Source: DASVEE01 sp036399695 (GTDB lineage Bacteria; Acidobacteriota; Thermoanaerobaculia; Gp7-AA8). Taken from it: DNA of 13,602 bases. This document shows positions 1 to 6,002 of this stretch, piece by piece (the first letter of the stretch is position 1; each line of letters starts with the position of its first letter). The notes beneath the pieces were generated by a model. It saw only the letters and a program-made list of their open reading frames with translations, searched no databases and was not told the origin of the DNA. The position numbers and the translations under genes are program-made. The stretch lies in the NCBI GenBank assembly GCA_036399695.1, contig DASWMP010000226.1:1-13602 (forward strand). Direction: 5' to 3'.

Positions 1-29
1 GCCGGTTCCGGCCTGTCGCCACCGCGCCG

Positions 30-57
30 TTTTTGGTTTTTGGTTTTTGGTTTTTGG
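30..57. repeat. Four tandem TTTTTGG heptamers
   Basis: Four perfect head-to-tail copies of TTTTTGG are followed by TACTGCGCT at 58-66. This matches one arm of the heptad-armed hairpins at 2578-2662 and 10004-10126, where TTTTTGG runs into GTGCTGCGCT. No A/C-rich partner arm is visible downstream; only a short CGCTGG/CCAGCG pairing (63-68 with 90-95) is seen. It looks like a half or decayed copy of that family, and I see no gene in this stretch. Confidence 0.75.
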
Positions 58-120
58 TACTGCGCTGGTCGGGCGCCGGCGCGGGAAGGCCAGCGTTTAA
101 ACAGCCCGCCGATCGCGTTT

Positions 121-266
121 GGAGTGCGGCAGCGACGCTTCATCAGATGCCGCTTTCCTTCAGCGGAAGCGTCGAGCTTCCGCCCTCTTCCCGGTGCACC
201 ACGTAGGCCGCAGCTCGACGCCGCGGCTATGGGAAAGCGGCTGATGAGGCGTCTCTGCCGCACTCC
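121..266. repeat. Long imperfect hairpin, GGAGTGCGGC...GCCGCACTCC
   Basis: The outer arms are 121-158 and 232-266; they match except for a 3-nt gap and two substitutions. The inner arms 162-178 and 212-228 continue the pairing around AGCTCGACGC, and the apex contains the palindrome GGTGCACC (193-200). The structure therefore folds almost end to end over about 146 nt. It starts 27 nt downstream of the stop of the small membrane-protein gene (294-458, - strand). No U-run follows, so it is not a textbook intrinsic terminator; a MITE-like or REP-like element is the alternative. The word GGAGTGCGG recurs at 2543-2551. Confidence 0.75.
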
Positions 267-293
267 ATACCGCTGACCCGGCTCACTTTACCC

Positions 294-458
294 CTACCGC
301 ATCTGCATCACGATGAAAATCACGATCGCCAGCGCGATGACGACGATGGCGATGATCGCCCCGGCGCTCTGCTTGGTCGTGCTCGCGCTCCGCGTCTCGT
401 AGACGACTTTCCGTTCGACGTGGGATTCGCTCTCGTTATCGTCAACTGGTTCCGGCAT
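294..458 (-). CDS. Small tail-anchored membrane protein, 54 aa
   Basis: This reads as a 54-residue protein. It has an acidic, charged N-terminal half (MPEPVDDNESES, then VERKVVYETRS) and one hydrophobic helix at about residues 33-50 (AGAIIAIVVIALAIVIFIV), ending in MQMR. The topology fits a tail-anchored protein with the N-terminus in the cytoplasm. Its ATG lies inside the 3' end of the upstream MFS gene (17-nt overlap, different frame), so translation is probably coupled to the transporter. That placement, the clean charged-then-hydrophobic pattern and the stop just before the hairpin at 121-266 support a real gene. I do not recognise the family; an accessory subunit of the transporter is a guess from position only. 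Confidence 0.7.
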   Translation of the reverse strand: MPEPVDDNESESHVERKVVYETRSASTTKQSAGAIIAIVVIALAIVIFIVMQMR

Positions 459-1626
459 GTTCTACGGCCGGAGCAACCTCGGTGCCACGGATGAGCCGGT
501 GTGAGGTGGCGGCGAAAATCGGCACCGACAGCAGCGCCACGCCGGTGGCCACGGCGAAGGCGGTGCCGAGGCTCCAGCGCTGCCCCATCATGCCGATGAG
601 CAGCGACCCGAGGCCGATGCCGGTATCGAAAGCCCAGATGAGGCTTCCCATCGTCCGGGCGCGGTGGCGGTCGTCGGTATACGTCAGGACGAACGTCATG
701 AAGACGGGGAAGGCGATGCCCATCCCGAGGCCGAAGAACGTCGCGGAGACGATGTAGAGCCAGCGCGTGTGGGCCATCGAAAGCGTCGCATACGCGAGGG
801 GCATGGCCACGTAGCCGAAGTAGATCAGCATCTTCGGCGGGTAGCGGTCCACGAAGCGCGACGTCAGCACGCGCACGGCGATGACCGTCACGGCGAAGAC
901 GGTGAAGTAGAGCGAAGACGGGGCGATGCCCCGCTCCGTTGCCAGGATCGCGGCGTAGCTCGTGATGCCGCCATAGCCGAAGGCGACCGCCGTCTGCGAG
1001 AGGCCGGTGGCGATCACGCGCCCGTCCCACGCCTCGCGGAGATCGGGCATCGCACCGCCGCGATGGTCGTCGACGACCGGCAGCCGCGACGCCCAGATGG
1101 CCATCACGACGGAGATGACGGCCAGCTCGCCGCAGAGGAGCGTCCAGCCTCCGGCCCGATGGACGGCCATGCCGACCGCCGGGGCGATGGACATCGCGGC
1201 CGTCGGCGCCAGTCCCCAGTAGCCGAGCCCCTCGGTGCGCCGCGACGGTGGGATGAATCCGGCCATGATGGCCGAGGCGGAGGAGAGGATGCCGGACCAG
1301 AGCGCGCCGTGAATGATGCCGACCGCGAGCAGGAGCGGGAGCCAGGGGATGAGCCCGTAGGCGATCGAGAAGAAGATGAACAGCACGGACGCGAGCATGA
1401 GCATGCGCCGGCGTCCGAAGTGATCGGCAATCGTGCCGGTGATCGGCGCCGCGAGGGCGCTGGCGAAGGTATAGACGAAGAGAAACGAGCCGGCCGCGGC
1501 TTTGCTGCCGCCGAGCTCGAGGATGCGGAACGGAATCGCCGGCAGCAGTTGGAACGCCGAGAAGAAGACGACGAACTGGAACCACCAGAGGGCGATGAAG
1601 CGGGGAGTGAACAGGCGCTCCGGCAT
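442..1626 (-). CDS. Major facilitator superfamily transporter
   Basis: A 394-residue polytopic membrane protein, about the usual length for a 12-helix MFS carrier. The loop between helices 2 and 3 carries motif A, GTIADHFGRRR, at residues 64-74 with the expected Asp68, Gly71 and Arg72-Arg74. A weaker copy, SRFVDRYPPKM, starts the second half, as expected from the internal duplication. Hydrophobic helices run from FIALWWFQFVVFFSAF to the C-terminal GVALLSVPIFA. The substrate cannot be read from sequence; drug/H+ antiport or sugar efflux-like transport are typical roles. I start at MPERLFTPRF; an ATG four codons upstream (1638) is equally possible, and neither has a clear ribosome-binding site. 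The gene diverges from ispH across about 65 bp and overlaps the small downstream gene. Confidence 0.88.
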   Translation of the reverse strand: MPERLFTPRFIALWWFQFVVFFSAFQLLPAIPFRILELGGSKAAAGSFLFVYTFASALAAPITGTIADHFGRRRMLMLASVLFIFFSIAYGLIPWLPLLLAVGIIHGALWSGILSSASAIMAGFIPPSRRTEGLGYWGLAPTAAMSIAPAVGMAVHRAGGWTLLCGELAVISVVMAIWASRLPVVDDHRGGAMPDLREAWDGRVIATGLSQTAVAFGYGGITSYAAILATERGIAPSSLYFTVFAVTVIAVRVLTSRFVDRYPPKMLIYFGYVAMPLAYATLSMAHTRWLYIVSATFFGLGMGIAFPVFMTFVLTYTDDRHRARTMGSLIWAFDTGIGLGSLLIGMMGQRWSLGTAFAVATGVALLSVPIFAATSHRLIRGTEVAPAVEHAGTS

Positions 1627-1691
1627 AGGACGGCGCATTGTAGTGGAGGCCGTAGAATGTTCCGCCCGCGCGAGGCGTTGAGGGCACTGCC
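1627..1691. promoter_or_regulatory. Divergent MFS/ispH intergenic region
   Basis: About 65 bp separate the two divergent starts, so both promoters must lie here or inside the opposite gene. TAGAAT (1653-1658) resembles a -10 box for ispH, but no convincing -35 lies 16-18 nt upstream. GAGGG before the ispH ATG is the only clear translation signal. No operator-like dyad is visible. Confidence 0.25.
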
Positions 1692-2534
1692 ATGAAGGTG
1701 AAACGAGCGGCAAAGTATGGGTTTTGTTCGGGTGTGCGGATCGCCGACCTGAAGGTGAAGCGCTTCGCCGCCGCCGGCGGCCGTGGGGCGATTCTGGGCC
1801 AGGTGGTCCACAACGAGCGCGTCGTCGAGGAGATGGAAACCCTCGGCGTGCGGACGGTCGACGCCATCGGCGACGTCGCCGAGCCGACGATCGTCTTTTC
1901 CGCCCACGGCGTCCCCCCGTCGTTCCACGAGCGGGCGAAGGACCGCGGCCTGCAGGTGCTCGATACGACCTGCAAGTTCGTCTACGACATCCATCGCGAG
2001 TCGAAGCAGGCCCTCGCCGCCGGCTACCACCTGGTCTTCATCGGCGACCCGAAGCACCGCGAGGTGATCGGTTACACGAACGACCTCGACCCGTCGCTGT
2101 TTCATATCGTGCTGACGGTCGCGGACGCCGAGAACGTCGACTGGACCCGGTACGAGAAGATCAAGGTCTTCTACCAGACGACGCTGAATGCCGAGGAGTT
2201 CGAGGACGTGGTGCAGACGATCGAGCGCCGGGCCTCGGCCGTCGATCGCGGCGACACGATCTGCTACGCAACCAAGGAAAACCAGGACGCCGCCCGCGTG
2301 CTCTCCCAGGACCCGGAGATCGACATGATCGTCGTGATCGGCGGCAAGCGGAGCGCGAACACCAAGCATCTCTGGGAGATCTGCCGCGAAGCGAAGCCGT
2401 CGTTCCTGGTGCAGGGCGCCCAGGACCTCGACCCCGACTGGTTCCGCGAAGCGAACGTCATCGGCCTGACGGCCGGTTCGTCCACGCCCGATTACGTCAT
2501 CGACGAGGTCGAAGCGGCGTTGGCGGGGTTCTAG
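1692..2534 (+). CDS. ispH: 4-Hydroxy-3-methylbut-2-enyl diphosphate reductase (IspH/LytB)
   Basis: IspH is the last enzyme of the MEP isoprenoid pathway. It reduces HMBPP to IPP and DMAPP on a 4Fe-4S cluster in the cytoplasm. The three cluster cysteines are Cys12 (GFCSGV), Cys94 (DTTCKFV) and Cys191 (TICYATKENQ). Substrate-binding residues known from the E. coli enzyme have counterparts: His40 (QVVHN), His72 (SAHGV), His122/Glu124 (KHREV), Thr163-Thr164 (YQTTL), Ser221/Asn223 (KRSANTKHL) and Ser264 (TAGSSTPD). Length is 280 aa, short for the family (about 310). Two motifs vary: HREV where HPEV is usual, and FCSGVRIAD where FCxGVxRA is usual. GAGGG lies about 8 nt before the ATG. The downstream convergent gene is separated by a long hairpin. 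Confidence 0.93.
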   Translation: MKVKRAAKYGFCSGVRIADLKVKRFAAAGGRGAILGQVVHNERVVEEMETLGVRTVDAIGDVAEPTIVFSAHGVPPSFHERAKDRGLQVLDTTCKFVYDIHRESKQALAAGYHLVFIGDPKHREVIGYTNDLDPSLFHIVLTVADAENVDWTRYEKIKVFYQTTLNAEEFEDVVQTIERRASAVDRGDTICYATKENQDAARVLSQDPEIDMIVVIGGKRSANTKHLWEICREAKPSFLVQGAQDLDPDWFREANVIGLTAGSSTPDYVIDEVEAALAGF

Positions 2535-2577
2535 GCGATCGTGGAGTGCGGTGGCGCCATCGGTAGAGAGGCGTTTT

Positions 2578-2662
2578 TGGTTGTTGGTTGTTGGTTTTTG
2601 GTGCTCCGCTTCGCGGCGGCCGTTGCCTGAGCGCAGCACCAACAACCAAAAACCAGCCAACG
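2578..2662. repeat. Heptad-armed hairpin (copy A)
   Basis: The left arm is made of TTGTTGG and TTTTTGG heptamers ending in GTGCTCCGCT (to 2610). The right arm, from AGCGCAGCAC (2630), runs into the complementary CCAACAA/CCAAAAA heptamers. The inner 26 bp pair with three mismatches around a 19-nt loop (2611-2629); pairing weakens outwards. It sits between convergent genes, 38 nt after the ispH stop and 29 nt after the receiver-like gene stop, so it could stop or protect both transcripts. Its right arm shares a 22-nt identical stretch with the copy at 10004-10126, and it is in inverted orientation relative to that copy. Confidence 0.85.
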
Positions 2663-2673
2663 CGGCGTCAGCC

Positions 2674-2692
2674 GCGGCGGCTTCGCCGCCGC
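2674..2692 (-). terminator. GC-rich hairpin at the 3' end of the receiver-like gene
   Basis: GCGGCGGC and GCCGCCGC form a perfect 8-bp stem with a 3-nt loop, and the stem abuts the TAG stop of the receiver-like gene. Read on the - strand there is no immediate U-run; the first T-rich stretch (TTTTTGG of the larger hairpin) comes about 20 nt later. A weak terminator or transcript-end stabiliser is plausible. A chance palindrome in GC-rich sequence is the alternative. Confidence 0.35.
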
Positions 2693-3093
2693 TACGCCTT
2701 CGCCGCGGCGATCGGCGTCCCAAGTCCGCAGAACAGGCCGACCAGATCGAGTAGCTCAGCGACGTCCACGGGGCGCTCGACCATGACGGAGGGGCCGTCC
2801 GGATCGGTGATCTCCATCTTCGGCTTCTGGCAGATGGCGATGACGGGGGATTCCTTGCGCATCGTGCGGAAGCGGCGCAGCCAGCCGTGCTCCTCGATAC
2901 GAGGGGGCTCGAACTCCATGATGATCAGGAGGATGTCGGGATTCTGTTCCAGCAGGGGAGTGGCCTGTTCGCCATCCGGCGCCGTCAGGACCTCGAACCC
3001 GTATGGGGTCAGCAGATCGCGGAAGAGTGTCGGCTCGTGATCGATGACGAGAAGCTTACGAAGCTTGTACGGGGTCCTGCGAGCACGGATCAA
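2692..3093 (-). CDS. Receiver-like (pseudo-receiver) protein, 133 aa
   Basis: The overall pattern is a CheY-like receiver: KLLVIDHEP at strand 1, then a helix, NPDILLIIMEFEPP at strand 3, SPVIAIC at strand 4, and VERPVDVAELLDLV at strand 5/helix 5. The phosphorylation chemistry is missing. The acceptor Asp position (about residue 58) is Ile or Met, the second acidic residue after strand 1 is His19, the strand-4 Thr/Ser is replaced, and the strand-5 Lys is Arg107. It has no output domain. The start is TTG with a good GGGAG ribosome-binding site 6 nt upstream. It follows the ABC-like gene by 81 nt on the same strand. It most likely acts as a phosphorylation-independent binding module; its partner is unknown. 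Confidence 0.72.
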   Translation of the reverse strand: MIRARRTPYKLRKLLVIDHEPTLFRDLLTPYGFEVLTAPDGEQATPLLEQNPDILLIIMEFEPPRIEEHGWLRRFRTMRKESPVIAICQKPKMEITDPDGPSVMVERPVDVAELLDLVGLFCGLGTPIAAAKA

Positions 3094-3174
3094 GATCTAC
3101 TCCCTTTGGCGCGTCCGAATCTGTCTCGCCCGGTGCAAACGGCGTACCGCTGGGCTGCTACTTTGCCGGCGTGC

Positions 3175-4242
3175 TCAACGGCTGTCGCGCAGCAGCGGGA
3201 CGACGTCCGTCGGCACGCCGGTCGGGCGCACTTCCCCTTCGTGAGGAAGGAGTTTGAAGCGCGACGGATCGTAGCGCAACGCGATCAGCCGCCCCTTGTG
3301 GATCTTCGCCGAAGGGGGAAGGACGACGCGCAGCAGCAGCCCTCCGCTGAGGATCCCGGTGGCCAGCCAGCGTCCATCGGCAAATCCTGCTTCCTCGATG
3401 CCGAACACGAAATCCGACTCCTCTCCCGGTCCGGCGACGGCGAAGTCTTCCGGCCGGACCAGCGCCACGCCGTTACCCGAAAACGGTGGGTCCGTGACCT
3501 CCCAGGCCCCGATGGTCGACTCCACGACGTTGCCGCGGATCTCCACCGGGACGACGTTGACCCCGCCGGTCGCTCGCGCCGCCGCCTCGCCGGAAGGGGA
3601 GGCGTAGACCTCCGCCGCGCCGCCGCTCTGCACGAGGCGCCCCTCGTCCAGAACGACGATCCGGTCGGTCATCGCCAGCTCCAGCGCCGACGAAGGGACG
3701 CTGACGACGGTCGTGCCGAGGACGCGCAGCGTCCGGTACAGCTCGTCCGCCAGCTCCGTCACGACTGACGGGTTGAGCCCCTGCAGGAGGCGGTCGACCA
3801 CGACGATGGCCGGACGGAGCAGCTCCATCCGCGCCAGCCGCACCAGCGTGGCCTCCGTTGAAGACAACGTCGACAGGCGGCGCTCCAGGAGCGCGCCGAG
3901 CTTCCACTTCGTCACGGCCAGGCTGTATTCGTGGTGGCGATCCTCCCGGTCGAGCGAGCGTTGCCGGACAGCCGCCACGAGCGCGTGCTGCACCGACCAG
4001 CGTGCCGGGATGTCGTCCCGGCCGAGGATCGGCCGTTTGGCGGCTTTGAATTTGGTGACGTCTCGGGCGCCGAGGAGCACCTGGCCGGCCGTGGGGCGCA
4101 GCTCACCTGTGATGAGCTTCAGCAGCGTGGAGGCGCCGGCGCCCGGCGGACCCACGACCGCGGTGTGCGCGCTCCGCGGAAAAGTGACGGTGAGCTCACG
4201 GATGATTCCGTGAGTCACGCTGCGGAGCGAGATGTCGAGCAC
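3175..4242 (-). CDS. Degenerate ABC transporter ATPase-like protein with TOBE domain
   Basis: This 355-residue protein is laid out like a MalK/PotA-type importer ATPase: a nucleotide-binding domain at about 1-225, then a TOBE-like domain at about 228-335 with the typical VRPEDFAVA (262-270). The active-site motifs are altered. Walker A reads GPPGAGAST (31-39) with Ala37 for the essential Lys. The signature region is LSTLSST, not LSGGQ. Walker B is IVVVD150 followed by Arg151 where the catalytic Glu belongs, and the H-loop His is Ser. No Q-loop Gln is evident. ATP hydrolysis is therefore unlikely. I use GTG at 4242; a longer upstream ATG would translate the hairpin repeat at 4276-4392. No permease gene is nearby. 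A regulatory or scaffold role is inference. Confidence 0.82.
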   Translation of the reverse strand: MLDISLRSVTHGIIRELTVTFPRSAHTAVVGPPGAGASTLLKLITGELRPTAGQVLLGARDVTKFKAAKRPILGRDDIPARWSVQHALVAAVRQRSLDREDRHHEYSLAVTKWKLGALLERRLSTLSSTEATLVRLARMELLRPAIVVVDRLLQGLNPSVVTELADELYRTLRVLGTTVVSVPSSALELAMTDRIVVLDEGRLVQSGGAAEVYASPSGEAAARATGGVNVVPVEIRGNVVESTIGAWEVTDPPFSGNGVALVRPEDFAVAGPGEESDFVFGIEEAGFADGRWLATGILSGGLLLRVVLPPSAKIHKGRLIALRYDPSRFKLLPHEGEVRPTGVPTDVVPLLRDSR

Positions 4243-4275
4243 CCGCGGATTGTACGGCGGTGCCGGGGAGCGGCA

Positions 4276-4392
4276 GAGAACGATAGGACGTATGGGACAG
4301 ATCGGACCCATAGGACTGATGGTCAAAGCCCCTGCAAGGATGCCCCATAGGTCCCATAGGTCCCATCTGTCCCATACGTCCTATTCGTTCTC
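4276..4392. repeat. Long hairpin with 9-bp repeat arms
   Basis: The left arm 4276-4322 and right arm 4343-4392 are complementary over about 47 bp, with one 1-nt bulge and scattered mismatches in the inner half, around a 20-nt loop. The right arm consists of CCCATAGGT-type 9-mers, so the stem is built from a tandem repeat on both sides. It starts 7 nt after the stop of the Spy/CpxP-like gene and lies before the GTG start of the ABC-like gene. It could end the ECF operon transcript or act in the leader of the next gene. No T-run follows. Confidence 0.85.
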
Positions 4393-4399
4393 CTGGCGC

Positions 4400-4849
4400 T
4401 TACGGCCGCGGTCTGCGCGGCTGCCCCTGCCCCTGCCGGGGCCCTTGCCGCTGCCTTTGCTCCAGCTCCGCGCGGAGTCTCGTCCACTGCTGGTCGCTGA
4501 GCACGGCGCGCATGTCCGCCAGCATCAGCACCTCGCGCTCGAAGAGCCGTCCGCGGGCTTCGTTGAGGCGGCGGGCGGTCTGCTGCAGCTCCGTGCGATT
4601 GATGCGGGGGGCGTCGAGCTGGCCGCGCAGAGCCAGCGACGCCTTCTCCACCGCCGCCTTCAGGTCGATCAGGTCCTCGGCCGTCTTGCCGAAGATCCCG
4701 TCGAGCTGCGACTGCTGAGTGGCCGACAACTGCAGCAACTGCACGACTTTCGGCATGCGCCACCACTTGCCGGGAGGCATCTGCTGCTGCGCGTTGGCGA
4801 GAGTCGCGGCGAACAGCATCGCCGCGGCGACGACCCATTTCCTCGTCAT
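4400..4849 (-). CDS. Spy/CpxP-like periplasmic protein (LTxxQ / metal-resistance type)
   Basis: The 149-residue product has a clear signal peptide (MTRKW, then a hydrophobic stretch, cleaved after LANA at residue 20), giving a mature helical periplasmic protein of about 129 aa. Two LTxxQ-like motifs, LSATQQ (41-46) and LSDQQW (117-122), flank a charged helical segment. This is the pattern of Spy/CpxP chaperones and CnrX-type sensors. The tail is rich in Gln, Arg and Pro (QRQGPRQGQGQPRRPRP). The ATG overlaps the anti-sigma stop as ATGA and has GGAGAAG upstream, so translation is coupled. In an ECF operon such proteins usually sense envelope or metal stress; that role here is inferred from context. 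Confidence 0.8.
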   Translation of the reverse strand: MTRKWVVAAAMLFAATLANAQQQMPPGKWWRMPKVVQLLQLSATQQSQLDGIFGKTAEDLIDLKAAVEKASLALRGQLDAPRINRTELQQTARRLNEARGRLFEREVLMLADMRAVLSDQQWTRLRAELEQRQRQGPRQGQGQPRRPRP

Positions 4850-5295
4850 AGTTTCGCTTCTCCTTCCACCCAGGATTCCCACTGCACGACGCCCGCGTAG
4901 TCCTGCAACTCCTCCGACTGCCACGGATCGTCCGGCACCGACACCTGCACCTCCGCCGCCGGCGGCGCGTCGCGCGTCGTGTACACCGCGAGGCCGCCGA
5001 GCGAGAAGGCCAGCACCACCGCGGCCGCGAGGCGCGCGGAGACGAAACGGCGCCGCGGCTCCATCCGCCGGAGGATGGCCAGCCGCTGGCGAGCCCAGAA
5101 CGACTCCGGCTTCTCGGCCGTGTGGCAGGACGACAGGTCGTGCAGCTTCCGTTCGAGGCGCTCGTAGCGCGCCGCGCAGTCGCTGCAGCCGGCCAGATGC
5201 ATCATCACCGGCATCGACTCACCCGGTTGCGTGTAGTAGGTCTCGAGCAGATCGGCTTCGCTGTAATGGGTCATGAGTGCTTTCGTTGCCGCCAT
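4846..5295 (-). CDS. Anti-sigma factor with zinc-finger-like motif and one membrane helix
   Basis: At 149 residues it has an N-terminal zinc-binding anti-sigma motif, His33-x3-Cys37-x2-Cys40 (HLAGCSDC), in a helical domain that should bind the ECF sigma factor. One membrane helix follows at about 88-106 (LAAAVVLAFSLGGLAVY), then a short periplasmic tail of about 40 residues. It should hold the sigma factor at the membrane until a signal releases it. I use the ATG at 5295 because GAGGAG lies 8 nt upstream. An ATG at 5274 overlaps the sigma stop as ATGA but lacks a ribosome-binding site. The gene overlaps both neighbours, the sigma factor and the Spy-like protein, so the three form one operon. 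Confidence 0.88.
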   Translation of the reverse strand: MAATKALMTHYSEADLLETYYTQPGESMPVMMHLAGCSDCAARYERLERKLHDLSSCHTAEKPESFWARQRLAILRRMEPRRRFVSARLAAAVVLAFSLGGLAVYTTRDAPPAAEVQVSVPDDPWQSEELQDYAGVVQWESWVEGEAKL

Positions 5296-5918
5296 GAGGC
5301 GAGCTCCTCGCGTACTTTGTGAATGGCCCGGAAGAGATGCGCGCGCACCGTGCCGGCGTTCAGGCCGAGGTGGCGGGCGATCTCTTCGAGCGGCAGGTTT
5401 TCATAGTGTCGCAGACGGAAGATCACTTTCTGCTGCGCCGATAATTTCTTCTCGGCCCGGTCGATGGCGATCCGGAGCTGCGACGACAGGTACTGCCGTT
5501 CCGGATCGGGCCGATCGTCCACCGGCTCCAGCACCATCTCCTCATCGTCCTCTTCACGCTGGGAGAAGAAGCTGACGAACCGCCGCCGGCGCAGCCAGTC
5601 CCGCGACCGGTTGATGGCGATGCGCGTGAGCCACGTCTCCAGCCCCGAACGTCCCTCGAACTTCGCCAGGTGCGTGTACGCCTGAACGAACGTGTCCTGC
5701 GTGATCGTATCGGCTTCCATGTCGTCCCGGACGATGGCATAGGCGACCCGGTAAATCCGCCGCTGGAACCGCTCGACGAGCGTGGCGAACGCGTTCCCGT
5801 CCCCGGCGAGCGTGCGGGCGATCAGGTCGTCGTCCGCGACGGGCTCGGCAGGCTTCCGGAACGTCACCACGTTCGTGCTCACCTCGATCGGACGGTCGTG
5901 CATGGGAAACGTGTACAT
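5271..5918 (-). CDS. ECF (sigma-24/RpoE-like) RNA polymerase sigma factor
   Basis: A 215-residue protein with only sigma regions 2 and 4, as in ECF sigma factors. Region 2 spans about 44-112 and includes ADTITQDTFVQAYTHL and FEGRSGLETWLTRIAINRSRD. An acidic linker (REEDDEEM) leads to region 4 at about 160-207, LSAQQKVIFRLRHYENLPLEEIA then GLNAGTVRAHLFRA, the helix-turn-helix for the -35 element. It should direct RNA polymerase to a stress regulon and is probably controlled by the adjacent anti-sigma factor. The start is uncertain: ATG at 5918 or 5903, neither with a clear ribosome-binding site. It diverges from the secreted-protein gene at 6003, and about 84 bp hold both promoters. Confidence 0.93.
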   Translation of the reverse strand: MYTFPMHDRPIEVSTNVVTFRKPAEPVADDDLIARTLAGDGNAFATLVERFQRRIYRVAYAIVRDDMEADTITQDTFVQAYTHLAKFEGRSGLETWLTRIAINRSRDWLRRRRFVSFFSQREEDDEEMVLEPVDDRPDPERQYLSSQLRIAIDRAEKKLSAQQKVIFRLRHYENLPLEEIARHLGLNAGTVRAHLFRAIHKVREELASWRQRKHS

Positions 5919-5962
5919 GGTAGTGCACCGCGCAGGCGCGCCGGGCCTCGCTCGGAAATTAT

Positions 5963-5991
5963 TTGACTAGGCGTGGCGAGTCGCGTAAACA
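5963..5991 (+). promoter_or_regulatory. Candidate sigma-70-like promoter upstream of the secreted protein
   Basis: TTGACT (5963-5968) and TAAACA (5986-5991) are separated by 17 nt, a good fit to -35/-10 spacing. The implied transcript would start near 5998, only about 5 nt before the chosen ATG at 6003, so it would lose the AGGAAA ribosome-binding site at 5991-5996. The real promoter may therefore lie elsewhere. On the opposite strand TTTACG and TCAAAT are also 17 nt apart and could serve the sigma operon; both are weak matches. Confidence 0.25.
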
Positions 5992-6002
5992 GGAAACGGT
6001 CC

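Noticed and set aside
40..276. 78-aa open frame in the left intergenic region
   Set aside because: It spans the TTTTTGG array and the long hairpin, has no ribosome-binding site and an Arg-rich composition typical of non-coding GC-rich DNA.
320..1975. Long - strand frame overlapping the MFS and ispH genes
   Set aside because: Arg/His/Pro-rich shadow with no motifs; it crosses two well-supported genes on opposite strands.
4243..4326. Longer N-terminus for the ABC-like protein
   Set aside because: The extra 28 residues are translated from the 9-bp repeat hairpin; the ABC fold starts at VLDISLRSVTHG after GTG 4242.
4850..4924. Upstream start for the Spy-like protein
   Set aside because: It would bury the signal peptide; the ATG at 4849 has GGAGAAG and the ATGA overlap.
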